Under the pieces are notes generated by a model. That model did no database searches. It saw only the letters and a list, made by a program, of their open reading frames with translations, and was not told the origin of the DNA. Below are positions 1 to 7,125 of a DNA stretch of 32,810 bases, piece by piece. The translations under genes were made by a program, and so were the position numbers. Position 1 is the stretch's first letter, and the number at the start of each line of letters is the position of its first letter. This DNA comes from JBDTMT01 sp033764095 (GTDB lineage Bacteria; Desulfobacterota; Binatia; HRBIN30; CADEER01): assembly GCA_033764095.1 (NCBI GenBank), contig JANRJF010000323.1, forward strand, positions 1-32,810, written 5' to 3'.

Positions 1-38
1 GGCCGCCCCCCCCGCCCCCCGCCCCCGGGGGGGCCCCC
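1..38. other. Low-complexity C/G run at contig end
   Basis: The first 38 bases are almost only runs of C followed by runs of G. Read in the frame of the downstream sulfatase tail they give mostly Pro, Gly and Ala, unlike a sulfatase. This looks like sequencing or assembly error at the end of a contig rather than biology, so the first dozen codons of the partial gene should not be trusted. Confidence 0.6.
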
Positions 39-191
39 CACGACCTGAGCGACCGCCTGCCGGTCACCAGCGGATATCTGCTGACGCGAATGCCCAGCTT
101 CCGCAGCCGGGCGCCCGTCGCGCCGCCGCCGACACGCGCCCTCGATGCCGCCGCCGCAGAACGCCTGCGCGCGCTCGGCTACGCGCGCTGA
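3..191 (+). CDS. Sulfatase, C-terminal fragment (partial)
   Basis: This is an open frame running in from the left edge to a TGA at 189-191. The last 50 codons read HDLSDRLPVTSGYLLTRMPS and onward, ending ERLRALGYAR. The closing pattern, an Ala-rich linker followed by LRALGY, is common at the extreme C-terminus of arylsulfatase/type I sulfatase (alkaline phosphatase superfamily) proteins. The catalytic N-terminal Cys/Ser motif lies outside the window, so the assignment rests on this tail alone. The 5' end of the visible part is corrupted by the C/G run. It overlaps the end of the convergent TetR gene by 13 bp. Confidence 0.5.
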   Translation, partial: PPPPPPAPGGAPHDLSDRLPVTSGYLLTRMPSFRSRAPVAPPPTRALDAAAAERLRALGYAR

Positions 192-817
192 GCGGCGGCC
201 CGCCGCCGCGACGCCGACTCGAGATCGCGCGCCAGCGCCAGCGCGGTGCGCTCCAGCGCCGCGGCGGTGAGCTTGGGGCTCAGGCCGCGGTCGCCGCGCA
301 GGCGATCCCAGGCCTCGAACGAGGTGGCGAGGTCGAAGGCGACGACCAGATCCTGCGGCGCGCGCGCCAGCTCGGGCAGCCATTCGAGCAGGTCGTCGTG
401 CAGCAACCGCTGCATGCGCAGGTGGCGCCCCTGGATGAAGCGCGAGCGCCAGCGCTGCAGGTTGGCGGAGCGCTTGTACGGCGCCACCCGCTCGAACAGC
501 GTGATGCGCTGCCGCACGAGGGCGCGCGCGCGTGCCGCCAGCGGCCCGCTGCGCTCGCCGCCGTAGAGCAGGCGCGCCGCCTCGCTCTCCAGGCGCGCAT
601 CGACCGCGGCGTAGAGGCTCTCCATCTCGGAGAAGTGGCGGAAGACGCTGCGGATGCCGACGCCGCCGCGGTCGGCGACCTGTTGCGCGGTGGGGCGCAG
701 CACGCCGCTGCCGATGAGCTCGAAGAGCGCGCCGACGATGGCGTTGCGGCTCTGCACGCCGCGCCGCACGCGGCCGTCGACCGCCAGCACCGTCTGCGGC
801 TCGCTCCGGGCTGTCAT
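179..817 (-). CDS. TetR/AcrR-family transcriptional regulator
   Basis: This is a 212-residue protein of usual TetR length. Residues about 25-65 form the DNA-binding domain, with the helix-turn-helix VADRGGVGIRSVFRHFSEME followed by LY, which is the classic TetR recognition-helix region (FRHF corresponds to the common YYHF). The remaining helical domain is the ligand-binding/dimerisation part and is not family-diagnostic. The ATG at 817 has no strong Shine-Dalgarno sequence. The gene lies 67 bp downstream of the metallo-hydrolase gene on the same strand and may be co-transcribed. A 12-bp motif repeated in the two nearby divergent promoter regions (2022 and 3926) is a candidate operator. The ligand is unknown. 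A halogenated or fatty substrate would suit the neighbouring dehalogenase, but this is inference. Confidence 0.9.
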   Translation of the reverse strand: MTARSEPQTVLAVDGRVRRGVQSRNAIVGALFELIGSGVLRPTAQQVADRGGVGIRSVFRHFSEMESLYAAVDARLESEAARLLYGGERSGPLAARARALVRQRITLFERVAPYKRSANLQRWRSRFIQGRHLRMQRLLHDDLLEWLPELARAPQDLVVAFDLATSFEAWDRLRGDRGLSPKLTAAALERTALALARDLESASRRRAAAQRA

Positions 818-884
818 GCCGGCGACCGTGGCAGATCGCCGGCCGAGAATCGAGCCGCGACACCCGCGACCCGCGGCGCGCCGC

Positions 885-1967
885 TCACTCGATCGCTCCG
901 ATCTCGATGTCCTGCGTGCCGGCCGGCAGCGTCACCAGCAGGCCGTCGTCGGCCAGCACCCAGCCCTGCGGACGCACCGCCGCGACGCCGCGCACGAAGG
1001 CGCGCTCGACCACCCAGGCGGGCGGCGGCGGGGTGAGATGGTAGAGGACGAGCAGACGCACGCCGGCGGCGTTGGCCACCTCGGCCGCCTCGACCGGCGA
1101 GGTGTGGTAGCTCGGGATGTCGGCGAGGATCTTGGCGATGCGCTGCCGGCCGGTCCGTTCCGCCTCCGCTTGCAACAGGCCGACCAGGTGGTTCGCCTGC
1201 GCCTCGTGCACCAGCACGTCGGCGCCCTGCGCGGCGGCGATCAGGCCCTGATCCTTGACCGTGTCGCCGCTGATCACCACCGAGCGGCCGCGATAGTCGA
1301 AGCGGTATCCGTAGGCCGGCTGCACCGGCGTGTGGGTGACCGCGAAGGCGGTGATGCGCACGCCGTCCTGCTCGAGCACCACGCTCGGGCCGTCGCCGGA
1401 CGCCGGTCCGGCGATCGGACGCGCCTCCATGCGGCCGATCTCGGGGGACAACAGCGCGGCGCCGTGATGCGCGACCCGGTAGCCGCTGTCGAGCGCGTAC
1501 GCCTCGCTGAACCCGGCGACGACGCGCTCGACGCCCGGCGGGCCGTACACCGCCAGCGGTCCCGGACGCCCCGCCACCCAGGTCTGCAGGTTGAACTCGC
1601 CCAGCTCGGTGATGTGGTCGGAGTGGAAGTGGGTGAGCAACACGCCGCCGATGGCACGCCCGTCGACCTGCCAGAGCGCCAGGTGGTTCCACGAGCCGTC
1701 GCCCACGTCGACCACCCAGAAGCGCCCGCCGGCGAAGACCGCGACGCACGCCTTGGCGCGGGACGGATGCGGCATCGGCGACGAGGTGCCGCAGAGCAGC
1801 ACGCGCAACGCGTCATCGCCCGCCAGCGCCGCGGGCGGCGTGCTCATGCGCCGCGCGATCACCCGCCGCAGCAGCGCGTCCTGCACCGCCGGGATCTGCA
1901 GCGCGATCCATGTCAGGCCGGCCAGCGCCAGACCGATTCCGGCGATCCACGCTCCCCATCGACGCAT
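885..1967 (-). CDS. Membrane-anchored metallo-beta-lactamase-fold hydrolase
   Basis: The 360-residue protein has an N-terminal hydrophobic helix (about residues 4-24) that is probably a membrane anchor or uncleaved signal. An MBL-fold domain follows. GTSSPMP (60-66) and VVDVGDGSWNH (85-95) resemble the RNase Z/arylsulfatase branch. The zinc motif HFHSDH has His113, His115, Asp117 and His118. Later ligand candidates are the His in FAVTHTP, the Asp in ISGDTV and the His in LVLYHLTPPP. The fold normally hydrolyses an ester, lactone or phosphodiester through a di-zinc site, and the substrate here is not deducible. The export signal argues against a tRNA-processing role. The gene is divergent from the DUF1330 gene, and the intervening region holds one copy of the shared motif. 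Confidence 0.88.
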   Translation of the reverse strand: MRRWGAWIAGIGLALAGLTWIALQIPAVQDALLRRVIARRMSTPPAALAGDDALRVLLCGTSSPMPHPSRAKACVAVFAGGRFWVVDVGDGSWNHLALWQVDGRAIGGVLLTHFHSDHITELGEFNLQTWVAGRPGPLAVYGPPGVERVVAGFSEAYALDSGYRVAHHGAALLSPEIGRMEARPIAGPASGDGPSVVLEQDGVRITAFAVTHTPVQPAYGYRFDYRGRSVVISGDTVKDQGLIAAAQGADVLVHEAQANHLVGLLQAEAERTGRQRIAKILADIPSYHTSPVEAAEVANAAGVRLLVLYHLTPPPPAWVVERAFVRGVAAVRPQGWVLADDGLLVTLPAGTQDIEIGAIE

Positions 1968-2021
1968 CTGCGCTTCCCCCTTCTGGGCCCGCGGCGCTTC
2001 GCGATTGACTCGCTGTTCGAG

Positions 2022-2042
2022 GTATTGTCATAGCAGATGTCA
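2022..2042 (+). promoter_or_regulatory. Candidate operator, copy 1
   Basis: The sequence GTATTGTCATAG, four bases, then TGTCA lies between the divergent MBL and DUF1330 genes. The same 12-mer, four bases and TGCCA recur at 3926-3946 in the other divergent promoter region. The two TGTCA elements are spaced 12 bp apart, about one helical turn. AT-rich 12-mers are rare in this sequence. It is proposed as a binding site for the TetR regulator at 179-817. A TTGACT at 2005-2010 could be the -35 element of a forward promoter. Confidence 0.45.
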
Positions 2043-2075
2043 GTTTCTCAACCAGCCCGACCGCGCGAGGAGCCC

Positions 2076-2510
2076 ATGGACGTCGAGAATCGCCTCTACC
2101 CGGACGCCGAGCAGATCGCCGTCCTGCAGCAACCCGGCCCCGACGGTCCGATCGTCATGGTCAACCTGCTGAAGTTCCGCGCCCGCGCGCAGTACAAGGA
2201 CGGGCGCGATGCGCACCTGAGCGGCCGCGACGCCTACCTGCGCTACTCGGTGCTGGTCGCCGAGCTGTTGAAGCAGCACGGCGGCCGCGTGGTCTATGCC
2301 GGCGACGTCACCGGGCTGGCGATCGGCCAGGTCGCATCGATGTGGGACGAGATCGCGCTGGCCGAATATCCGAACCGCGCCGCGCTGCTGGCGATGTCGA
2401 CGTCGGCGGAGTGGATCGCCGCCAGCGAGCACCGCAGCGCCGGCCTCGAGGGCCAGCTCAACATCGAGACGGTGCCGGCGATGGCGGCCATCCTCGGCGG
2501 CGCGCGCTGA
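2076..2510 (+). CDS. DUF1330-like dimeric alpha/beta-barrel protein
   Basis: This is a 144-residue soluble protein. The segment IVMVNLLKFR near residue 30 followed by a Tyr-containing helix and YAGDVTGLAIGQ is the DUF1330/EthD-like ferredoxin-fold signature. That fold forms dimeric barrels in small monooxygenase-like or substrate-binding proteins. No catalytic function can be assigned. I prefer the ATG at 2076 (GAGGAG at 2067-2072) over the upstream in-frame ATG at 2037. The upstream start would give the poorly conserved prefix MSVSQPARPREEP and would overlap the candidate operator. The next gene starts 2 bp after its stop, so the two are probably co-translated. A second DUF1330-like protein with membrane helices is encoded at 4061. 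Confidence 0.75.
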   Translation: MDVENRLYPDAEQIAVLQQPGPDGPIVMVNLLKFRARAQYKDGRDAHLSGRDAYLRYSVLVAELLKQHGGRVVYAGDVTGLAIGQVASMWDEIALAEYPNRAALLAMSTSAEWIAASEHRSAGLEGQLNIETVPAMAAILGGAR

Positions 2511-2512
2511 GC

Positions 2513-2968
2513 ATGGCGCTGCTGCCGCCGTCGACCAACGCGCGCTACCGCGGCGCCCCCTGGGCGGCGAGCCTGCTCACCGTCGTCGCGATCCTCACCG
2601 TCGTCCCGGGCGCCATCCACACCTTCCTGCCGGACGGCGGCGCCGGCGTCATCGCCGGCATCGACCTCGGCCCGTGCGGACCGGTGATCATCGCGCTGTT
2701 TGCCTGGGCGGGCGCGACGCAGATCGCGCTCGGCCTGGCGATGCTGGCGGTGTCGCTGCGCTACCGCGACCTGGTGCCGCTCTTCCTCGCCCTGGTCCTG
2801 CTCGAGCGCACGCTGCACGCGCTCGACGGCTGGTGGCTGAAGGGCAGCGCCAGCGGCCACCATCCGCCCGAACACTTCGCGGTGCTGGTCGCGGTGCCGC
2901 TGCTGGCCGTGGCGCTGCGCGCCGCGCTGCGCGGCGCGGGCGATCCCTATCCCGAGCTGCGCGCCTGA
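2513..2968 (+). CDS. Small four-helix membrane protein, unknown function
   Basis: This 151-residue protein is predicted to be integral to the membrane. Hydrophobic stretches lie near residues 15-40, 55-80, 86-105 and 120-140. The soluble segments include HTFLPDGGAG and LKGSASGHHPPEH, the latter a His-rich loop before the last helix. I do not recognise the family with confidence. It begins 2 bp after the DUF1330 stop and so forms a pair with it. Its 3' end overlaps the convergent dehalogenase gene by 22 bp. The ATG at 2513 is chosen because it immediately follows the upstream stop and yields the complete first hydrophobic segment. Confidence 0.75.
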   Translation: MALLPPSTNARYRGAPWAASLLTVVAILTVVPGAIHTFLPDGGAGVIAGIDLGPCGPVIIALFAWAGATQIALGLAMLAVSLRYRDLVPLFLALVLLERTLHALDGWWLKGSASGHHPPEHFAVLVAVPLLAVALRAALRGAGDPYPELRA

Positions 2969-3885
2969 GTCGCGCCCGCCGCGGACGGCACCCGCGTGAA
3001 CGCGTCGATGATGTCGACCAGCTCGCGCGGGGCGTCTTCCTGGATGAAGTGGTTGGCCTCGGGAAGGATCGCGTGCGCCTGCCCGCGGGCGCCCGGTACC
3101 AGCTGCTGGAACTTGACGTGCGCTCCCTTGGTCACCGGATCGCGGTCGCCGAAGACGGTGAGGAACGGCTTGGTCCAGGTTTCCAGCACGCGCCAGGCGG
3201 CGCGGGTCAGCGGCACGCCGGGATTGTCGGGTTGCAGCGGGATCAGCAGCGGGAAGCGCTTCACGCAGACCTGGAAGGCGGCGTCGGGAAACGGCGCCCA
3301 GTAGGCGCGCTGCTCGGCGGCGGTCAGCGACCGGGTCGTGCCGCCGCTGACCAGGCCGCCGATGTCGAGCTCGGGCACCGATTGGGTCAGCTCGAGCCAC
3401 GCCTGCAGGAAGGGCGGCACGCCCTCGCCGACCGGGAGGCCGGTGTTCGACGCAATCAGGCGCGCGAAGCGGTCGGGATGCCGCGTCGCGAGCAGCAGGC
3501 CGGTCGACCCGCCCCAGTCCTGCCCGTAGAGGGTGACCTCGCGCAGATCCTCGCCGAGCAGCCACTGGCTCATCCAGTCGAGGTGGCGGGCGAGGGTGTA
3601 GAACTCGGGATCGGCGGGTTTGTCGGAGCGCCCCATGCCCATCAGGTCGAGCGCGACGACGCGGTGACCGCGCTCGACCAGGCCGCGCACCATGTGGCGA
3701 TGCAGATAGGACCAGGTCGGGTTGCCGTGCAGCAGGAGCACCGGCGGCGCCTGGCGGGGCCCCTCGTCGACGAAGTGGAAGCGCAGCGGCGTGCCGTCGT
3801 CGGCGACCACGACCCGATAGCGCGGTGCGAAATCGTACCCGTCCAGACCGGCGAAGCGCTCCTCCGGCGTGCGCAGCACCTGCAT
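2947..3885 (-). CDS. Haloalkane dehalogenase (HLD-I/DhlA-like alpha/beta hydrolase)
   Basis: The 312-residue length matches DhlA-type enzymes, which split carbon-halogen bonds to give an alcohol, halide and proton. HGNPTWSYLHR (53-63) forms the oxyanion region. The nucleophile elbow GQDWGG has Asp123 as nucleophile, followed by the halide-stabilising Trp124. FGDRDPVT supplies the acid (probably Asp249) and PEANHFIQED the catalytic His279. The Asp-His-Asp pattern and the QDWGG elbow favour subfamily HLD-I over epoxide hydrolases, which carry tyrosines in the cap. A related activity cannot be excluded without modelling the cap. The ATG at 3885 is preceded by AGGGAG about 5 bases upstream. It is divergent from the 4061 gene, and copy 2 of the candidate operator lies about 40 bp upstream of the start. 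Confidence 0.87.
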   Translation of the reverse strand: MQVLRTPEERFAGLDGYDFAPRYRVVVADDGTPLRFHFVDEGPRQAPPVLLLHGNPTWSYLHRHMVRGLVERGHRVVALDLMGMGRSDKPADPEFYTLARHLDWMSQWLLGEDLREVTLYGQDWGGSTGLLLATRHPDRFARLIASNTGLPVGEGVPPFLQAWLELTQSVPELDIGGLVSGGTTRSLTAAEQRAYWAPFPDAAFQVCVKRFPLLIPLQPDNPGVPLTRAAWRVLETWTKPFLTVFGDRDPVTKGAHVKFQQLVPGARGQAHAILPEANHFIQEDAPRELVDIIDAFTRVPSAAGATQARSSG

Positions 3886-3925
3886 GCGACCTCCCTGGCG
3901 CCGGCCCCGGCCGGCTGCACGTGAA

Positions 3926-3946
3926 GTATTGTCATAGGTACTGCCA
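3926..3946 (+). promoter_or_regulatory. Candidate operator, copy 2
   Basis: GTATTGTCATAG, four bases, then TGCCA is the second copy of the motif at 2022-2042, with the same 12-bp spacing between the TGTCA-like halves. It lies between the divergent dehalogenase gene and the 4061 cluster, where it could control both. The intergenic stretch 3886-4060 also contains a 14-codon reading frame (4016-4060) whose TGA directly abuts the ATG at 4061; this may be chance. Confidence 0.45.
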
Positions 3947-4060
3947 CATGGGTAGTGTGCGAACCAACCCGACCCGCCGCACGGCGGGCCGGTCGCCCTG
4001 CCCGTCGAAGCCCGCATGTCGAATCCGCCCCGCTTGCGCGTCGCGCGCCCGCTCGCCTGA

Positions 4061-4693
4061 ATGGCCGCGCTCTGGATCTGGCTCACCGCCGCCGCGGCCT
4101 ACGCCGCCTTCCGGCTGTGGTACGACAACTGGCGCGGACGGCTGACCGCGGCCGAGGTCGACGACTTCGTCGCGCGCCTGGCGGCGTCGCCGTCGGCCGA
4201 GGTCAACGACATGGCGACGCTGCGCGCCTTCCTCGCCAGCGACGACGGGCGCGAGTTCCTGATGCTCAACCTGGTGCGGCTCAATCCGGAGCCGGTGCCG
4301 AACCCGCGCGGCGGCGCGGCGCTGCCGGCGGCGCAGGCGATGCAGGTCTACATGCGCGAGTTCTTCCCGCTGCTGGTGCGGCGCGCCGGCCACCCGGCGA
4401 TCGCGGCACGGCCGATCGGCGGCTACGTCGACGCCTGGAACGTCGCGCCCGACCCGGGCTGGAGCGTGGTGGGCCTGATGCGCTACCGCAGCCGGCGCGA
4501 CATGGCGCTGCTCGCCACCGACCCGCGCTTCAGCGCCGCGCACGCCTTCAAGCTGGCGGCGATGCCGGTGACGTTCTCGTTTCCCACCGCGCCGCGGCTG
4601 ACCTTGTTCGTCAGCCCGCGCGTGTGGGTGGGCCTGCTGCTGGCGCTGGCAGCGGCGCTTGCCCATCTCGGAGTCCTGCTCGCACACGGCTGA
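4061..4693 (+). CDS. Membrane-tethered DUF1330-like protein
   Basis: This is a 210-residue protein. A hydrophobic N-terminal helix (about residues 2-18) and a C-terminal one (about 186-206) flank a soluble domain. In that domain FLMLNLVRLNPEP resembles the DUF1330 core strand MVNLLKFR, and RPIGGYVDAWN and GLMRYRSRRDMALLATDPRF match later parts of the fold. It is therefore a membrane-bound relative of the protein at 2076. No enzymatic residues stand out. There is no good Shine-Dalgarno before ATG 4061, but a short leader frame ends directly at it (TGA ATG), so coupled initiation is possible. It leads the forward cluster and ends 27 bp before the DUF3604 gene. Confidence 0.75.
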   Translation: MAALWIWLTAAAAYAAFRLWYDNWRGRLTAAEVDDFVARLAASPSAEVNDMATLRAFLASDDGREFLMLNLVRLNPEPVPNPRGGAALPAAQAMQVYMREFFPLLVRRAGHPAIAARPIGGYVDAWNVAPDPGWSVVGLMRYRSRRDMALLATDPRFSAAHAFKLAAMPVTFSFPTAPRLTLFVSPRVWVGLLLALAAALAHLGVLLAHG

Positions 4694-4720
4694 TCCACAG
4701 GCGTCACACAAGGGGGGAAT

Positions 4721-7114
4721 ATGCTGACCGATCGTCTCGGAGGCACCCGGCGCGTCGTCGCGCCGCTGCTCGCGCTGCTCTGCGGCGCCGGCGCCGCGCT
4801 GGCCCAGCCGGGCCCCTGGGCGCGCACCGAAACGCGCCAGCCGTGCGCCAGCTTCGATCCGTACCGCCAGCCCTACTTCGGCGACACGCACGTCCACACC
4901 GCGTACTCGTCCGACGCCGTCTTCGCCGGCACGCGCGAGGATCCGCGCGGCGCCTATCGCTTCGCCCAGGGCGAGGCGATCGGCCTGCCGCCGTACGACG
5001 CGCAGGGCAACCCGACACGCACCGCGCAGCTGCGCCGGCCGCTCGACTTCACCGCCGTCACCGACCACGCCGAGCAGTTCGGCGAGATGCAGATCTGCCT
5101 CACCCCCGATCTGCCCGGCTACGACTCGCCGGAATGCGTCAGCGCACGCACCCAACTGGCGGCGCCGCTCCCCACCCTGCCCAGCCTGCTGCCGCCGCTG
5201 CCGGTGATCCAGTTCCTGCTCGGCTACGGCGTCGTCCAGCCGCCGACCCGCTTCGCCTGGTGTGGCACCGACGGCAGCAACTGCCTGGCCCAGGCGTCGC
5301 TCGTCTGGGAGGACACGCAGGCCGCCGCCGAGCAGTTCTACGACCGCACCGACGCCTGCACCTTCACGACCTTCGTGGCCTACGAGTGGAGCGGTCAGCC
5401 GGGCGGCAACAACCTGCATCGCAACGTCATCTTCCGCAACGCGACGGTGCCGGCGATGCCGACCAGCTACATGGAGCAGCCGACGCCGGACGGCCTGTGG
5501 AACACCCTCACCACGCAATGCCTGGAGGACCTGCCCGGCTGCGACGTGCTGGCGATCCCGCACAACCCCAACGTCAGCGGCGGCCTGATGTTCGCCCCGT
5601 TCAACAGCGACGGCAGCCCGCTGACGGCGACGTCCGCGGCGCGCCGCGCCGCGATGGAGCCGCTGGTGGAGATGAACCAGCACAAGGGCGACTCCGAGTG
5701 TCGCCCCGGCGTGCAGTCGACCGACGAGCTGTGCGGCTTCGAGAAGAACAACCGGCTGCAGCTCTTCTCGCCGATCTCCGATCCCAACCAGGCCTTCCCG
5801 CCGCTCAACTACATCCGCAACGTGCTGCGCCAGGGCCTGGTCAGCGAACAGGCGCTCGGCGTCAACCCGTTCCAGCTCGGCCTGATCGGCAGCACCGATA
5901 CGCACAACTCGACCCCCGGCGCGACCGAGGAAGCCGACTTCGGCGCGTTCGGCCACCTCGGCCTGCGCGACGGCGCGACGCCGGCCTTTATGGTGCAGCG
6001 CGTGACGCCGGCCGGCATCGAGGGCAACCCGGGCGGGCTGGCGGTGGTCTGGGCGGAGGAGAACTCGCGCGACGCGCTGTTCGCCGCCATGCGCCGGCGC
6101 GAGGTGTACGCGACCAGCGGGTCGCGGCCGATCCTGCGCTTCTTCGCCGGCCGCGAGAGCGGCCTCGACTGCGGCGACGCCGAGTTCGTGGCGCGCGCCT
6201 ACCGCGACGGCGTGCCGATGGGCGGCACGATCGGCCCGGTGCGCGGCGCGCGCAGCCCGCGCTTCGGCGTCCTCGCCTTCCGCGACGCCGGCACGCCGAC
6301 CTCGCCCGGCACGCCGCTGCAACGCGCGCAGATCGTCAAGGGTTGGGTCGACGCGCAGGGCCAGTCGCACGAGCAGGTGTTCGACGTCGCCGGCGACCCG
6401 AACAACGGCGCCGGCGTCGACACCGCCACCTGCACGCCGACCGGCAGCGGCGAGGATTCGCTCTGCGCGGTGTGGGAGGATCCCGAGTTCGATCCGTCGC
6501 AGCGCGCCTTCTACTACGCGCGCGTGCTGGAGAACCCGACCTGCCGGTGGAGCACCATCCACTGCAACGCGCAGGGCGTCGATTGCAGCGGCCCCGTGTC
6601 GCCGGAGTACGCCGAGTGCTGCAACCCGGCGGTGCCGAAGACCATCCAGGAACGCGCCTGGTCGTCGCCGATCTGGTACCGGCCCGAGGGCCTGGTGCGG
6701 ATGCGCGGCAAGCTGACGCTGCGCGGCGCGGCGCGCGATGGGCTCGACCTCGAGCTGCGCTTCGCGGCGCCACCGGCCGGGCTCGATCTGGCGACGCAGG
6801 CGCTGGTCGTGACGCTCGGCGACGACGACGAGATCTTCCGCGTCACCCTGCCCGCCGGCACGCTGCAGCAGACGCGCCCCGGGCGCTGGGCGTTCAGCGA
6901 TCGCACCGGCAGCCTGGGCGGCGTGCGCAGCGCCGCCTACGTCGAGCACGGCTCGGGTCAGGCGACGCTGCGGCTGCGCGCCGCGCGCCTCGATCTCGGC
7001 GCCGCCGATCGCGTCGATCACTTCATCGCCCTCGGCGTGCGCGCCGGCAGCTGGCAGGTCGACGAAGCGGCGCTGTGGGAATCGACCAGCGCCCGCCTGG
7101 CGATGCGACGCTGA
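4721..7114 (+). CDS. Secreted DUF3604 family (PHP-like) protein
   Basis: This 797-residue protein has a signal peptide (cleavage near ALAQ, residue 29). A metal-site signature typical of the DUF3604 family follows: FGDTHVHTAYSSD with His57 and His59, then FTAVTDHAEQFGE with Asp115-His116, and later GSTDTHNSTPG. These resemble the PHP phosphoesterase ligand set, but no substrate is established for DUF3604. Many Cys residues (for example CLTPD, CGTDGSNC, CSGPVSPEYAECC) suggest disulfides and a periplasmic location. The ATG at 4721 is preceded by a run of six G. The gene is 11 bp ahead of a prolyl isomerase gene, which is coupled to a HupE gene. I recall this trio as a recurrent neighbourhood. 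Confidence 0.88.
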   Translation: MLTDRLGGTRRVVAPLLALLCGAGAALAQPGPWARTETRQPCASFDPYRQPYFGDTHVHTAYSSDAVFAGTREDPRGAYRFAQGEAIGLPPYDAQGNPTRTAQLRRPLDFTAVTDHAEQFGEMQICLTPDLPGYDSPECVSARTQLAAPLPTLPSLLPPLPVIQFLLGYGVVQPPTRFAWCGTDGSNCLAQASLVWEDTQAAAEQFYDRTDACTFTTFVAYEWSGQPGGNNLHRNVIFRNATVPAMPTSYMEQPTPDGLWNTLTTQCLEDLPGCDVLAIPHNPNVSGGLMFAPFNSDGSPLTATSAARRAAMEPLVEMNQHKGDSECRPGVQSTDELCGFEKNNRLQLFSPISDPNQAFPPLNYIRNVLRQGLVSEQALGVNPFQLGLIGSTDTHNSTPGATEEADFGAFGHLGLRDGATPAFMVQRVTPAGIEGNPGGLAVVWAEENSRDALFAAMRRREVYATSGSRPILRFFAGRESGLDCGDAEFVARAYRDGVPMGGTIGPVRGARSPRFGVLAFRDAGTPTSPGTPLQRAQIVKGWVDAQGQSHEQVFDVAGDPNNGAGVDTATCTPTGSGEDSLCAVWEDPEFDPSQRAFYYARVLENPTCRWSTIHCNAQGVDCSGPVSPEYAECCNPAVPKTIQERAWSSPIWYRPEGLVRMRGKLTLRGAARDGLDLELRFAAPPAGLDLATQALVVTLGDDDEIFRVTLPAGTLQQTRPGRWAFSDRTGSLGGVRSAAYVEHGSGQATLRLRAARLDLGAADRVDHFIALGVRAGSWQVDEAALWESTSARLAMRR

Positions 7115-7125
7115 GGCGAGGGCAC

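Noticed and set aside
4016..4060. 14-codon leader peptide gene before the 4061 gene
   Set aside because: It has no ribosome-binding site and no regulatory residue bias. It is kept only as a note because its stop abuts the next start.
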